Part shown: positions 53,867-64,000 of the stretch, in pieces
Layout: the number at the start of each line of letters is the position of its first letter
How positions within the stretch are numbered: the first letter of the stretch is position 1
Assembly: GCA_018398575.1 (NCBI GenBank)
Contig: JAGTXZ010000014.1
Span: 2,232,001 to 2,296,000 of the forward strand
Direction of reading: 5' to 3'
Length of the DNA stretch: 64,000 bases
Source: Ampelomyces quisqualis
Lineage: Eukaryota; Ascomycota; Dothideomycetes; Pleosporales; Phaeosphaeriaceae
Program-made: the position numbers and the translations under genes
Notes under the pieces: model-generated
Database searches by the model: none
What the model saw: the letters and a program-made list of their open reading frames with translations, nothing else
Told to the model about the DNA's origin: nothing

Positions 53867-54814
53867 GTCTGTGCAGAGCGTGTGTCGTGGCGGCTGTCAC
53901 GGCGCGTTGGGTCGGCTCGCAAGCGGCGGGGACGATGGCTTGGCTGCGGAAAACTGTCCGGAGGGGCAGGCCGTGGACGTCAGAGGGTGGGGAATGCGGG
54001 TGCAGAGGCTGCAGAGGATGCAGTCGTGATGGGGCGATGGTGGAGCGCGGAGGGGAAGGCTAGGGCGGCTGTGAGGAGTGATGTGATGCCTGAAGAATAT
54101 GTTGACGGCGGGACTTGCCGTGGAAACAGGAAGCCTGGCCACTTCAACGCTAACTTTCTCCACATTCACAACCTACTGCACAGTGCACGCCAGCTCAGAC
54201 AGCAATGCGCACCTTGTTTGCGCGCCCGGGTGTGATTCTGGGCATCGATGGTGCTGTGTGCTTGGTCAAATGTTGGTTTCCATGGCCATGGGATAGCACC
54301 AGTTTTCGCGAGAGCAGCCTCGCACGTGACTAGGTTTTTTCACTAAACGCTACGAATAATGACGGCATCGCCACCGTGGTGCGGCACAAGTAAGCCCCGC
54401 AGAGTGAAGGTATTGCACACATGCACCACTGTTTCCAGGGCAGCAAAGCACTGTGAGATTTTGGATCGATTGATTACAATAGGCGAGAATTCTCTTAATC
54501 CGCATTGACTACCTAGGCGGAAGCTTCCTGACCTGCTGGGAGGTTTGAACGCCTATGTGCAAGCAGACCACCCTCGTTCCGCGCGCACTAATGCTGCTCC
54601 ACTGGGCTGAAAAAAAAAACGCCATCTGATGCATGACAACCTGATGATGAACAGGGCGAGCCACCGGGATATGCAGATGCAGCAGGGTAATAGCAGAAAC
54701 AGGAAGACGAGAATGAAAAAAAATACTAAATGTAAGTCGATCCGGTTGCCTCGAGCAGTTAGAAAGGTGCTGAAGGAGAAGGGCATATCGCGTCAACGTT
54801 GGCTCGCAGTAATG
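53867..54814. other. Intergenic region
   Basis: About 950 bp between the Barentsz promoter and the 3' end of the CCCH gene (both minus). A-run at 54610-54619. Short frames look random; nothing recognised. Confidence 0.5.
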
Positions 54815-57800
54815 TTACATGTTGAGATCGTGCACGTAAGTGCAGTTGTCACCCTTGTTGCACGTGCCTTTTGAAAAGAACTTGCAAGGTAGCACCTTGT
54901 GCGGGCGCTCGCCGCGATTCTTGTGCTTTTTGCCTTGGCCACGATCATTGTTGCTGTCTTCTCGTGATCGCTTTATGCCGGTGTTAGCCTGAGCACTGTA
55001 ATCCTGGACGTTGTACTGGGCCTGTTGCTGTTGTGGTGGCTGATATGTCGCACCGTCCTGCTGTTGTGGAGCCAATGGAAAGGGCACTGGGAATGGTGGG
55101 AATCCTGGTGGAGGTGGCGGTAATGCCATTCCACTTCCAGCTTGCGCTGAGATGGCGGACATTATGGCTGCAAGGTCCATTGGTGGTGGGGGGAATGGTT
55201 GTGCTGGAGCCTGTAATGGGAGTTGAGCTGGAGCCTGAGCTTGTGCTGCAGCTGGTCCTTGCAGAGCACTCAGAATGCTCTGTAGGTCAGGCACACTCGT
55301 CGCCACGGGTAGCGGTGATGTGTACGTGGTCTGCGGAGCTGGTGCTGGCACAGGTGCTGAAGGCGTTTGGCTTGTGGCTGGATTCGCAAACTGTTTGAAA
55401 ATGTTCTCGAGGTTGCTAAGATCGGGTAGAGAGACTGGTGCTGTAGCCGCAGCCTGGGGGACCTTCGCGAGTACTGTTTGTGGCGGCGTACCAAAATTCG
55501 TGACGGTGACAGCAGATGACGTTTCTTGGTCTTGCTCCAGCGGTTCCCGGGGGGAAGAGGGAACGTCCTTTGGATCCGCGTAGAATACCATCAAGGTGGC
55601 ATTCTCGCGTCGAATGTTGGCCTCCTTTTCGGGACACGTAGGGATCAGTCGCCCACCACCGTATGGAGCATAGTTGCTATTACGTGCCGAGGGATCCACA
55701 GTACTAAAGTCCACTTGCGATGGCTCCTTCCAGGCCTTGTTCTCTAGGTCCATCTCATCCTCTTCATCGTCATCCTCTTCAAGCTCCTTGTGTTGCTTGA
55801 ACATGCGACCCTCGCCTCCAATATCACCAGCATCCCGAACGAAGTTTTCGTCATGACCCAGCTCTTCCTCGGGATCATGGCTGAAGTACTTGATCTGTAC
55901 AAGTGCTGCATCAGGCTTGAACGTGACCCGAAGATGGCGACGAGCTTCTTTGCGTAACCGCTTAGCTTTCTCCTCGAGAGTTTCAGGTGGCAGCTGCTTC
56001 TCTAACTTGACTGGCATTACTTCTTGCTCTTTTGGCTTTAGCAACGAGGCCATTGTCTGAGCAAAAGAGAATGCTGGTTTGGAAGCGGTAGCCACAGGCT
56101 TCTTGTCTTTTGCTACGGCGGTAGCGTTTTTCGATGGGACATTCGGTTTCGAAGCTGGAATTGCCGCAGTTGCGGAGGCAGGCTTCTTGCTTGCGGCATT
56201 GAGGGATGCGAAAAGCCCCGACGGCTTATTTGTCACCTGACTGACGCGAGCTTTGACAGGTGCTGGCGCTACTGTGAGTTTCTTCAGTTGCGAAGCAGTC
56301 GTCGTGGCTGTCGTGCTCTTCGAGGCTGTGGCGGTGATAGAGGCCCCGAGGGTCTTCTTTGCGATGTTTGCGGGACCATCACACGACTTGGCTTTCTTCG
56401 CCGCTGGTCCGTCGCCCACGGCACGGTTGGTTGATTCTGGCGCAGGTCGTTTGGCACTCTTACCGTCCGCTGTCTCACTCGTTTGCGGCGTGCTTGCTTG
56501 CGCCTTCTTTGAATTGGCCACCGCACTATCAGTAATCTGCTTAATGAAAGTCTTGTGCTTGTCATTCGCTTGCTTCTTCATCGACGAGAGCGCCTTGCTT
56601 AGCTTGGTCTCCTCTAAGACTTCAGACGTCAATGTCCCACAACGTGTCAACATCTCGTAAATGACAGCAGGTAATGGCCCGTCGAAATCCTTGCTATGAA
56701 AACGGTTCGCCAGAAATTGATAGCAAAGGTACATGAAGCCTTTGATTTGTCCCATTTGGTATAGCACATCGGGATGAGCATATTCAAGCGCAGCCTTCAG
56801 TGCCGATTGTAGCAAGTCACGCTGGCTCGTTACTCGACTTTTCAGCACTGGGAGTTCACCTTTTTTGTTCTGCGCTTCGGCATCTGACACCGCTTTACTG
56901 TCTGCTCGCCAACGTTTTCCAATCGTATGCAGTACTTCCCAGACGTCGCGTAATCTATCCTTGATCTTCTCAGACCCCATGGGTGACCCGCGAGGCGACC
57001 ATGCAGCCTTGATGATGTCATAGCGCACAGCTCCGTGCGGCTCGTCTGGTCTTGCTGCAGGCAATGGTGATGGCTCATCTTCTTCGTCATCAGTGTATTC
57101 GCTTTCATCATCCGATGATTCGGTGTAGCTTTCACTGTCGCTGACATCTTTCTTGAGAATCGAGGGGCTGCCGCTTGCGTATGTTCTGGTCTTGAGGGCT
57201 TTGGCGACAGAAGGCCTCGATGAAGACAATTTGGCGAGAAGTTTCTTGTTATCAGCCCCAACCTTCTTCAATTCCTTGACCGATTGCCGGGCGGTGTAAA
57301 GGGGTAGCGCGGCTGAGTCAGCGTTAGAGACTGTGATGCAACATTGCCTTATGGTCTTGTAGCTTACTTCTATTGGTCGGAAGATGGAACGGCTCTGCAC
57401 CAAAAGTCACGAGTTTATTCAATGGAGTAGACTTGGTGGCTTTTGCAAGAGCATCCTGATCGAGAACATAGAGTCCACCGGATTTCTTTCCCTTTGGAAT
57501 CTCATATGATGGTACTGGCACAGGCTTTACATTCACACTCGACATAGCCCGCTGGGCAGACGCTTCTGTTGTGTTCCTCGGCGCCTGTCGATTGTTAGTA
57601 CAATAACTCACTTTTGACGGCCTCTTGAAGAGAGCATACCTGAAATGGGGAGGCCGTGGGCCGCGAGTGCTGGGATTGGACGCCGTTTTGCTGCAGGGCT
57701 TGCGGTGTGACTGTGCCTGAATGAGGTGTCGCACTTCGCATGGGCATCTGGTATGGAGACTGCTGTTGTTGGCGCAGTGCAGCAGGGTCAAGGCCGAGCG

Positions 57801-58149
57801 ATGGGTCCACATTTGAGGGCTGGGTGTAGCTGGACAGGGGACTTTGTTGGCCAAACTGCCCATACTGATACGGAGACGCAGTCTGGAAGCCGTTGCCATT
57901 GCTTTGTGCAGTGTACGGCTGGCTGAAGGCATTATATGATTGTTGTTGCGGAAAGGCACCATGGTGCCAGGCTTGGTTTGCGCTCGATGTGTTGGTGGGC
58001 GGCAGGCCAGAGTGCTGGTTCAGCTGCGCTTCCCACGACGGGGTGCCGTAGCGGTCAACATGTGAGAAGAGATTCTGGTAGGACGGGTCGCTGTACATGC
58101 TCTGACCTTGCAGAGGTGCTTGGTCACTTGGCACGTGATTAGAGGCCAT
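54815..58149 (-). CDS. PNUTS-like CCCH zinc-finger protein
   Basis: Exons (minus) 58149-57640, 57584-57368 and 57312-54815 give 1,074 aa; both introns restore frame (SPFQAPRN, NRTALPLY). The first 170 residues are Gln/Ser/Pro-rich. A folded helical part (about 290-470, KDRLRDVWEVLHTIGKRW ...) may correspond to a TFIIS-N/LW-like domain. A Ser/Lys/Ala linker is followed by LRVTFKPD, where R704-V-T-F707 is a textbook RVxF PP1-docking motif, next to YFSHDPEEELGHDE. The C-terminus holds one CCCH finger, C1052-x7-C1060-x5-C1066-x3-H1070. This order (helical bundle, RVxF, CCCH) is that of PNUTS/PPP1R10, a nuclear PP1 regulator acting on RNA polymerase II. The assignment is architectural and not certain. 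Confidence 0.75.
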
Positions 58150-59194
58150 TGTGGCTGGGGGACAGTTGATTGGCTGCCCACGCAGAAGTACCCGGGGTCC
58201 GCCAAACGACGATGATGCAACCAAGCGTGTGCACTAGGCGGAAACAAGTTTGGCGTGAATGGCACAGAGGTGAAGGGTGCCGATTCGGGAAAATGAGAGA
58301 CTGAAGAGGCCGAAAATAGAGCCGCTTCGAGCCGTGGGGTGGTGCTGCTGAGTCCGCTTGGTCTTGTGCAGAAGAAGGGTTATCGTCGAGGGCAGTACAA
58401 CTGGTGCTGGCCAAACCTGTAGCGCTCGTGTCCCGGCGCCCGAGACGCTCGCCCCGTCCACGCAAATGTAGCTTTGGATTTCAGCAGCGTGGCACTTGGC
58501 CTCGCGTATTATTGCGATGATGGGGGTTAACACTGCTGATGCGTCACTCGACGTCTGCGCACCCCAAGCACAGCACACGCAGGCCCAACGTCGGCCTGAG
58601 GCACAAATCTTGTTTTGTCGCTTGCGCCAGAGCTCTCTCTGCGTTGCGCGATGATGGCCCGACCCTTTGCTGCGATGGCCGCGGGAGCCGGCGACGGAAC
58701 TGATTTAGTAGCAGGCGCTGCGTTGTTTGTCACTGTGCCCTCCTACGCCTGCGAGACTCGCGACAAACGCCGCTGCCAGCTGCGCGCACACTTCCACCAC
58801 GGCAGGGACTCGGGCGTGAGTCTAGCCTTTGAATCAGAAGCCCTTATTAGGTGGGCGAGAGTTCACGGCGAAGTAGCATGAGAGTAGAGGAAGAAGGGGT
58901 GTGGGCCGTTTTGGGGGGAGGAGTTGTTGGAGACAGGGCGCAGCGAGGCCGCCGCCTTTTACTTAAGGATGCGGGCACACGCCAAGATCAAGCCGCGCTA
59001 GGCCGCGTTCAGCGCCGGCACACGCTCGAGCATCGCCAGAGTGACGACGCCCGAGTGATGGTGACGGCGCGCCGAGCCCTGGGAACTTCTACGTGCCTCT
59101 CTCGCCGCCTACTCCCTCCGCTCCTTTTCTTTTCTTTTTTTTGCGCATGAGGTAGCCTGCGCAACGGCGGGTGCCAGCCTGTATACACTCCACA
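58150..59194. other. Divergent intergenic region
   Basis: About 1 kb between the CCCH gene (-) and Sly1 (+). Overlapping frames on both strands (58527-58881) begin with non-ATG codons or lack features. Pyrimidine tract just before 59150 (CTTTTCTTTTCTTTTTTTTG) fits the Sly1 promoter. Confidence 0.5.
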
Positions 59195-61635
59195 ATGGCT
59201 GTCACGTTGCGGGACAAGCAAATAGGTAGCCAAGATCACGCGTCTCTACATGCGGGCCCAGGCTGACTTCTCGCTGCACAGCCAGCATCAAGCGCATATT
59301 GAACCTCAACGCCCCGATCACCGACATCGACGCCCAGGACGACACCAGCCATGAAGCCGCGAACACGGCTGCAGACGGCGCCGTGTGGAAGGTGCTCGTT
59401 TTCGATGAGATGGGCAGGGACGTCATAAGCTCTGTTCTCCGAGTGAATGATTTGAGGAGCTCAGGAGTAGGCAGCCGCGCATTGCATCTTGGAGGGTCCC
59501 GCTGAGCAGCGTTCAGGTCACCATACATCTCAACATTGGCACAACACGGCACATGATCCCCGATGTACGCAGGTGCCGCCTTGACGCCAGACGCTGCTAA
59601 CGGTGCAAAGGTCCCTGTCATTTATCTCGTCGAGCCAACCGCGCAGAACCTCCAGACTGTGACCTCCGATCTGTCGCGCGGGCTTTACAGTGCGTCCCAC
59701 CACAACTAGAGGCAGTAGAATGTTCTGACAATTACATGCAGGCCCCGCCTACATCAACTTCCTCTCCAGTGTTCCCAGACCTCTTCTCGAGGACTTTGGC
59801 GCGCAGACGGTCGCATCAGGCACGGCCGAACATCTAGCACAGGTGTACGACCAGTATCTCAACTTCGTCGTATCCGAGCCGGACTTGTTCCACTTGAACA
59901 TGAAGGGCGCATACTACACTCTTAACAGTGGTCAGACGCCGGACCAAGAGCTTGATGATGTTATGGATCGCATCGTCTCGGGCTTGTTCTCTGTCGTGGT
60001 GACCATGGGCGTTGTTCCCATTATTCGATGCCCAAAGGGTGGAGCCGCCGAGGACATTAGCGCGAAGCTGGATCGCAAACTGCGAGACCATATCTTGAAC
60101 TCCAAGACCAACCTCTTCTCTGACCACAAAGCGTCCTCGGTATCATCGCGACCAGTTTTAGTCATTGGCAAGTAAGCTGTCAAGCCAATGAAAACATGTC
60201 TAACAATAGCGCAGTGGACCGCAACGTCGATCTCGTGCCCATGTTCAGCCACTCGTGGATTGTAAGCTGAATCTGTGAGCTCTCCAGCTGAATACATTTA
60301 ACCATGAACAGTACCAAAGTCTTGTCTACGATGTGCTTGACTTCAACCTGAACAAGATCACCATGTCCGTGCCAGTCGACAAGGACCACCCGGAGAAGGG
60401 CATCAAGAAACAGTCCTACGATCTAACGGCTTCTGATTACTTTTGGGCAAAGAACGCTGCTCTTCCCTTTCCGAATGTTGCCGATGATGTCACGACTGAA
60501 TGGAACAAGTACCAAGAAGACGCCGACAGCGTGACAAAGAAGACTGGCACATCATCAATAGAAGATCTGAACGGCGAGAGCAACCAGTTCGCCGCTCATC
60601 TGAAGGGCGCTATGGCCCTACTGCCAGAGTTGAGGGAGAGGAAAGCCACCATCGAGGTACAAGCTTAATTTTCGCATCTGGCCCATTACGCTGACAAATA
60701 TGTAGATGCATATGAATCTCCTCGAAGCCGTCATGGAAGGCATCAAGAGTGAGACATAAACGTCGCAAACTGGAATATGGCTAACTGCTGTAGATCGTAA
60801 AATCGACTTCTACTTTCAGCTGGAGGAGGAGCTTACAAAACAGTCAAAGGCACAGATCCTCGAACTGATCAAAGATGCCGACAAAGGCAACGAACCACTC
60901 GACAAACTCAGACTATTTCTTCAATGGTACTTATCCACTGAACAAGAGCTTGCCCGTGGCGATCTCGACAGCTTCACCCAAGCGCTTGATGCGGCAGGCG
61001 CGGATACCTCGGCAATCAAGTATGTTAAGACTGTTCGCCAGCTTACGCGCATGACGATGATATCTTCTGCGCCTACACAGCCTGCGCAAAGTACCTCCCA
61101 GCTGTTTGGTGGCTTCTCCAGCCTCTCATCACGCGTCACGGATCGTTTCAAGGATGCTGGGTTAGGCGCCAATTTTGAAGGCGTGCTCTCCGGCATCAAG
61201 AACTTCCTGCCCACAAACACTGATCTCACACTCACCAAAATTACTGAATCTCTCATGGACCCGCAAAATGCCTCGTCAAGTGCCATCAGCAAGACGGAGA
61301 GCTACCTCTACTTCGACCCTCGGTCAGCGAACGCCCGCGGCACATTGCCTCCTGCGAGCCAATCGCGCAACCAACAGACCACGATGGGGCGTGGCATTGA
61401 TGCCACATTTGGTCAAAGAAGGCAGGGTTTTAGCGAAGCTATTGTGTTTACTGTCGGTGGTGGCTCGATGGATGAATATGGCAACCTGCAAGAATGGGCA
61501 AAGAGAACAAGCGTAAGCCACGGCGCCGCAGGTACAGGCCAAAAGAGGCGTATTGTGTATGGAAGTACAGCATTGTATTCTGCGACCGAGTTTGTGACGA
61601 AAGACCTGGCGCAGCTGGGCAAGGAGAGCACATAG
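59195..61635 (+). CDS. SLY1: SM protein Sly1 (ER-Golgi SNARE regulator)
   Basis: Nine exons: 59195-59225, 59282-59466, 59517-59564, 59611-59689, 59742-60167, 60215-60261, 60312-60656, 60706-60748 and 60794-61635, 681 aa. The start MAVTLRDKQIASIKRILNLN is the Sly1 opening (normally SLRDxQIxxIKRMLNLN). Further family blocks are KVLVFDEMGRDVISSVLRV, SHSWIYQSLVYDVL, RKIDFYFQLEEEL and AIVFTVGGGSMDEYGNLQEW near the end. Sly1 is a Sec1/Munc18 protein that binds the syntaxin Sed5 and promotes SNARE assembly in ER-Golgi traffic. The intron at 60168-60214 uses a GC donor (G|GCAAGT); a GT/alternative-AG pair three to five bases away is also possible and adds three residues in frame. Confidence 0.94.
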
Positions 61636-62248
61636 ACCACCAAAAGTAAAGCACCATAACCGCGGCGGCATGAACCCATAAGTCTCGTCACCATCAGCAG
61701 CCTCCGCCACAACTCTTTTTTCGCCCGCCGTTTTCTGCAATGTACGTTTTCAGTCGTTGATGCCCCACACATCTCCCCAACTAACTCTTTTTCAACCATG
61801 TCCCGGCCCTATCCAACCTTTCATCCCACCACGTACCCAAGCACAATGTGATTCCTACAGCACAAGAAAAGGCAGCATACTTGAACTCATCGTTCCCTCC
61901 CTCCACGCCCACCCCACGCACCTCGTTCCTAACACACAATGGACCAGACTACGTAAAAGCCAAAACAAAGCAACCCCCCCATCTTTCGCGTGTGCTACAA
62001 TCATGCACGAAAACGTCGTGTCAAGTAGAATGTGAAACGCTCTTGTACGGCGTGTCCCGCAACGCGGAACACGCTACACGCAATGTGCTGGTGAGGTCTG
62101 CTCGGAAAAGCGTCGACGTAGATGCTGAGGGGGTGAGAGTACTAGGAGGCGGTACAATGAAGCTGTGTACGACGCGGGGTGCTTTACTAGCAAGGTACGG
62201 GGTAGCGAGGAACGATTGTTCTCAAGAAATGGGTTATGAGTGTGGATG
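61636..62248. other. Convergent 3' intergenic region
   Basis: About 610 bp between converging Sly1 and HET-like genes. Short random frames only. Nothing recognised. Confidence 0.5.
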
Positions 62249-64000
62249 CTAGGTATGGTGGATAAAGGGGGACAAGCTACAATGGATATGGAGAGTCGGA
62301 CCTAGTGCGCTGGCGGGGCCATAGACGCTGTGTTTTGGTATTTTTGTGTCGGTACATTGATGTAGTGCAGCGTTGAAGTTGTCGTCGCCGAATAGAACGC
62401 CTTTGGAGTGCAGTGTCCAGCTGACTGATTGCGTTGGACTGCCAGCGTATTGACTCTTGCTCGTGAGGACCCAACTACGTGCCAGCCTATGGTAGTGTGC
62501 GTCTTTGACTGCCGCAGGGACCGCGACTTCAAGTGTTTTTGAATGCTCAAACGGGGCGAATATGACGGCTCTGCCGCTATGTGTTTGTGTCAAGCCGTTT
62601 GGTTCGTAGATTGATTGTGAAGAAGGCGCTGTGACAATGAGAGGACCGTAACTGTGTTCTGCAGCTCCAGATGCCCACGGTATGCCAGAAGTGATGACAG
62701 TGGATAAGAAGGAGAGGAGACGTGACAATGCCATTTGACCATCCTCGACGAGGATGTAGTTCTCGATGATGAGCAGCGGGTTCATCAATACATCGATGAC
62801 GTGTGGCTCAAGCATGGGTGCGTTGTGTGACTTCAGGCCAGAGGAAACTTGAAGAAGCCACTGCGACCCACATTGAAAAGCGCACGCGAGTGTTTGGATG
62901 AAGATATTTCGCGTACTCAAGGCACGAGGATGGCCAAGTATCTGCGACGAGTTCCATAGACCGGATCCAGGAAGTTTATACTGAATGCACAGGTCTATGT
63001 ACGTCCGGGCCCGAGCAACATGTGCCGAGAAGTTTGGACTTGGCTGTGTACGATTTGGTAGCTCTAGGAAAACCAACTCGAGCTGAGCATACTCTGCTCT
63101 GCCGTCAGAGCACTGGGTGATAGGATTCAGGCTTTTGCTGAAAGGTGGTGGAGCTGGTAGATCTGAATCTACGTCCAATGATGTTGGGCGAGTCAGCCAC
63201 GAAGCTGAACCGTCGTGTAGTCGAAGATGTGTTCCGGTCGTGCACAGTGCGACGGGGTCCCGAGCAGCCAGGCCCACACGCAGAAGCGACCGCAGACATT
63301 CGTCTTCAATATCCGGCCTCGAGAGCGGGTTCGCAGTTGTAATTGCAAGGGGCAGACCAGAAGCATTCAATTCTATGCCCATTTTGTCACGATTGGCATC
63401 TTGCCGCCTTAGGTGTTCTGGAAGTCGAGGGTTTCCGCCAGCCTGTAGTCGAAATGTTTCTGCAATAGTCGGAACGAGCGCGACTCGGTCCGAGATAGAT
63501 GTCCTAGGGGTATCCGGCCTCTGTGCAGCTAGATGATCTTCTTCGTCAGAACTTATGCGCCGATGAAAAAAGGTGTGCAAAGAGCGTAACTTTCCGTGAT
63601 ATGCAAGGGCGGGCGAAGCTACTTCCCTGCCGAGGGCTAGTAGATGGAGGAGAAAGGCGCCAGTGAAGCGAATCACGGTTGAAGTTCCCGCATTATAGGG
63701 CGTGTAACAAGGAACCAAGAAAACATGACTTTGTCCTGACTTCATCTCGTGTGCACACCAAGCGCGGTCAAACCATGATGAACTCAATATACGTTCCAAG
63801 AATGAAAATAGGAGTGGCCTTTGCTGCATGAGGGGTGGAGACAATGCGACATTCGGTTGCTGATCGTAAGATAGCTTAGTGTAGTTATACTGCTCCACGT
63901 AGTGTCTCAAGAGTCGCTCTTCCTCGGGCAGCGCAAGGATGTCGTCCAAAGCCACAATCACGATCCTTGCGTTCTTGTAGATGGCATCGATGGCCCCAAT
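62249..64000 (-). CDS. HET (heterokaryon incompatibility)-like protein, 5' end off the window
   Basis: The minus frame is open from the right edge (64000) to TGA/TAG-type stop at 62249, 583 aa visible; the GTG at 63961 is not the start because the frame continues (IGAIDAIYKNARIV). The edge segment AIDAIYKNARIVIVALDDI and the later FLERILSSSWFDRAWCAHE match the pattern of HET domains (Q/A-IY..A..vivwLG ... W..RAWt.QE). The remaining 450 residues have no recognised domain; they are well mixed and hydrophobic in places (LLSFLSTVITSGIPW). HET proteins mediate non-self recognition cell death in fungi; involvement here is inference because the N-terminal half of the domain is missing. Confidence 0.75.
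   Translation of the reverse strand: MGAIDAIYKNARIVIVALDDILALPEEERLLRHYVEQYNYTKLSYDQQPNVALSPPLMQQRPLLFSFLERILSSSWFDRAWCAHEMKSGQSHVFLVPCYTPYNAGTSTVIRFTGAFLLHLLALGREVASPALAYHGKLRSLHTFFHRRISSDEEDHLAAQRPDTPRTSISDRVALVPTIAETFRLQAGGNPRLPEHLRRQDANRDKMGIELNASGLPLAITTANPLSRPDIEDECLRSLLRVGLAARDPVALCTTGTHLRLHDGSASWLTRPTSLDVDSDLPAPPPFSKSLNPITQCSDGRAEYAQLELVFLELPNRTQPSPNFSAHVARARTYIDLCIQYKLPGSGLWNSSQILGHPRALSTRNIFIQTLACAFQCGSQWLLQVSSGLKSHNAPMLEPHVIDVLMNPLLIIENYILVEDGQMALSRLLSFLSTVITSGIPWASGAAEHSYGPLIVTAPSSQSIYEPNGLTQTHSGRAVIFAPFEHSKTLEVAVPAAVKDAHYHRLARSWVLTSKSQYAGSPTQSVSWTLHSKGVLFGDDNFNAALHQCTDTKIPKHSVYGPASALGPTLHIHCSLSPFIHHT

Noticed and set aside
53183..54235. 350-aa frame on the plus strand
   Set aside because: Antisense to the Barentsz protein's first exon, no domain, biased composition.
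58527..58881. Overlapping frames on both strands in the CCCH-Sly1 gap
   Set aside because: The minus frame begins at GTG and the plus frame has no recognisable feature; no evidence of a gene.
63961..64000. GTG at 63961 as the start of the HET-like gene
   Set aside because: The frame continues to the window edge with HET-like residues, so the start lies outside.

Overview
This is a gene-dense stretch of nuclear DNA from a filamentous ascomycete (Pezizomycotina). The evidence is protein genes broken by short introns of about 45-60 bp with GTAAGT-type donors and CTAAC/CTGAC branch points, a class III-type chitin synthase, a HET-type gene, secreted peptidases, a BBE-type FAD oxidase and little repeat DNA. 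The flavour suggests Dothideomycetes, perhaps Pleosporales, but that is an inference. I saw no convincing tRNA or rRNA gene, CRISPR array or operon.

Layout. 0-6 kb: a large disordered protein (-) and the Hsp90 co-chaperone Aha1 (+), whose upstream region carries a clean heat-shock element. 6-10.5 kb: two secreted peptidase loci, a decayed S10 carboxypeptidase pseudogene and an intact M28 aminopeptidase. 10.8-17.6 kb is the most accessory part: two unrecognised proteins, a secreted BBE-type FAD oxidase, a 0.65-kb terminal-inverted-repeat element and a protein made mostly of an 18-residue tandem repeat. 18-27.4 kb: a DNAJC9-like J protein and a RIB2-type deaminase (divergent), an NTF2-like protein, a Cys-rich surface protein, the telomere protein Stn1, an alpha/beta hydrolase and a DUF1295 membrane protein. 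27.9-44.2 kb is housekeeping: exocyst Sec3, nucleolar Srp40/Nopp140, Fmc1 and an EngB GTPase (divergent, both probably mitochondrial), V-ATPase subunit a, and a class I/II aminotransferase. 45-64 kb: a DUF218-like protein, chitin synthase, a Barentsz (Btz) protein, a PNUTS-like CCCH protein, the SM protein Sly1, and a HET-like gene cut by the right edge.

Several products belong to secretion and cell-surface growth (Sec3, Sly1, V-ATPase a, chitin synthase), but nothing shows they form a locus-level system. Neighbouring genes are mostly independent, with several compact divergent promoters.

Exon models were assembled by hand from splice signals and reading frame. Every multi-exon model given is a multiple of three, but none is confirmed by transcripts. 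The items most worth a second look are the 18-aa repeat protein, the inverted-repeat element beside it, the carboxypeptidase frameshift inside its catalytic-serine motif, two GC-AG introns, and an extra 41-nt exon in the aminotransferase. I did not find a clearly new multi-gene system.
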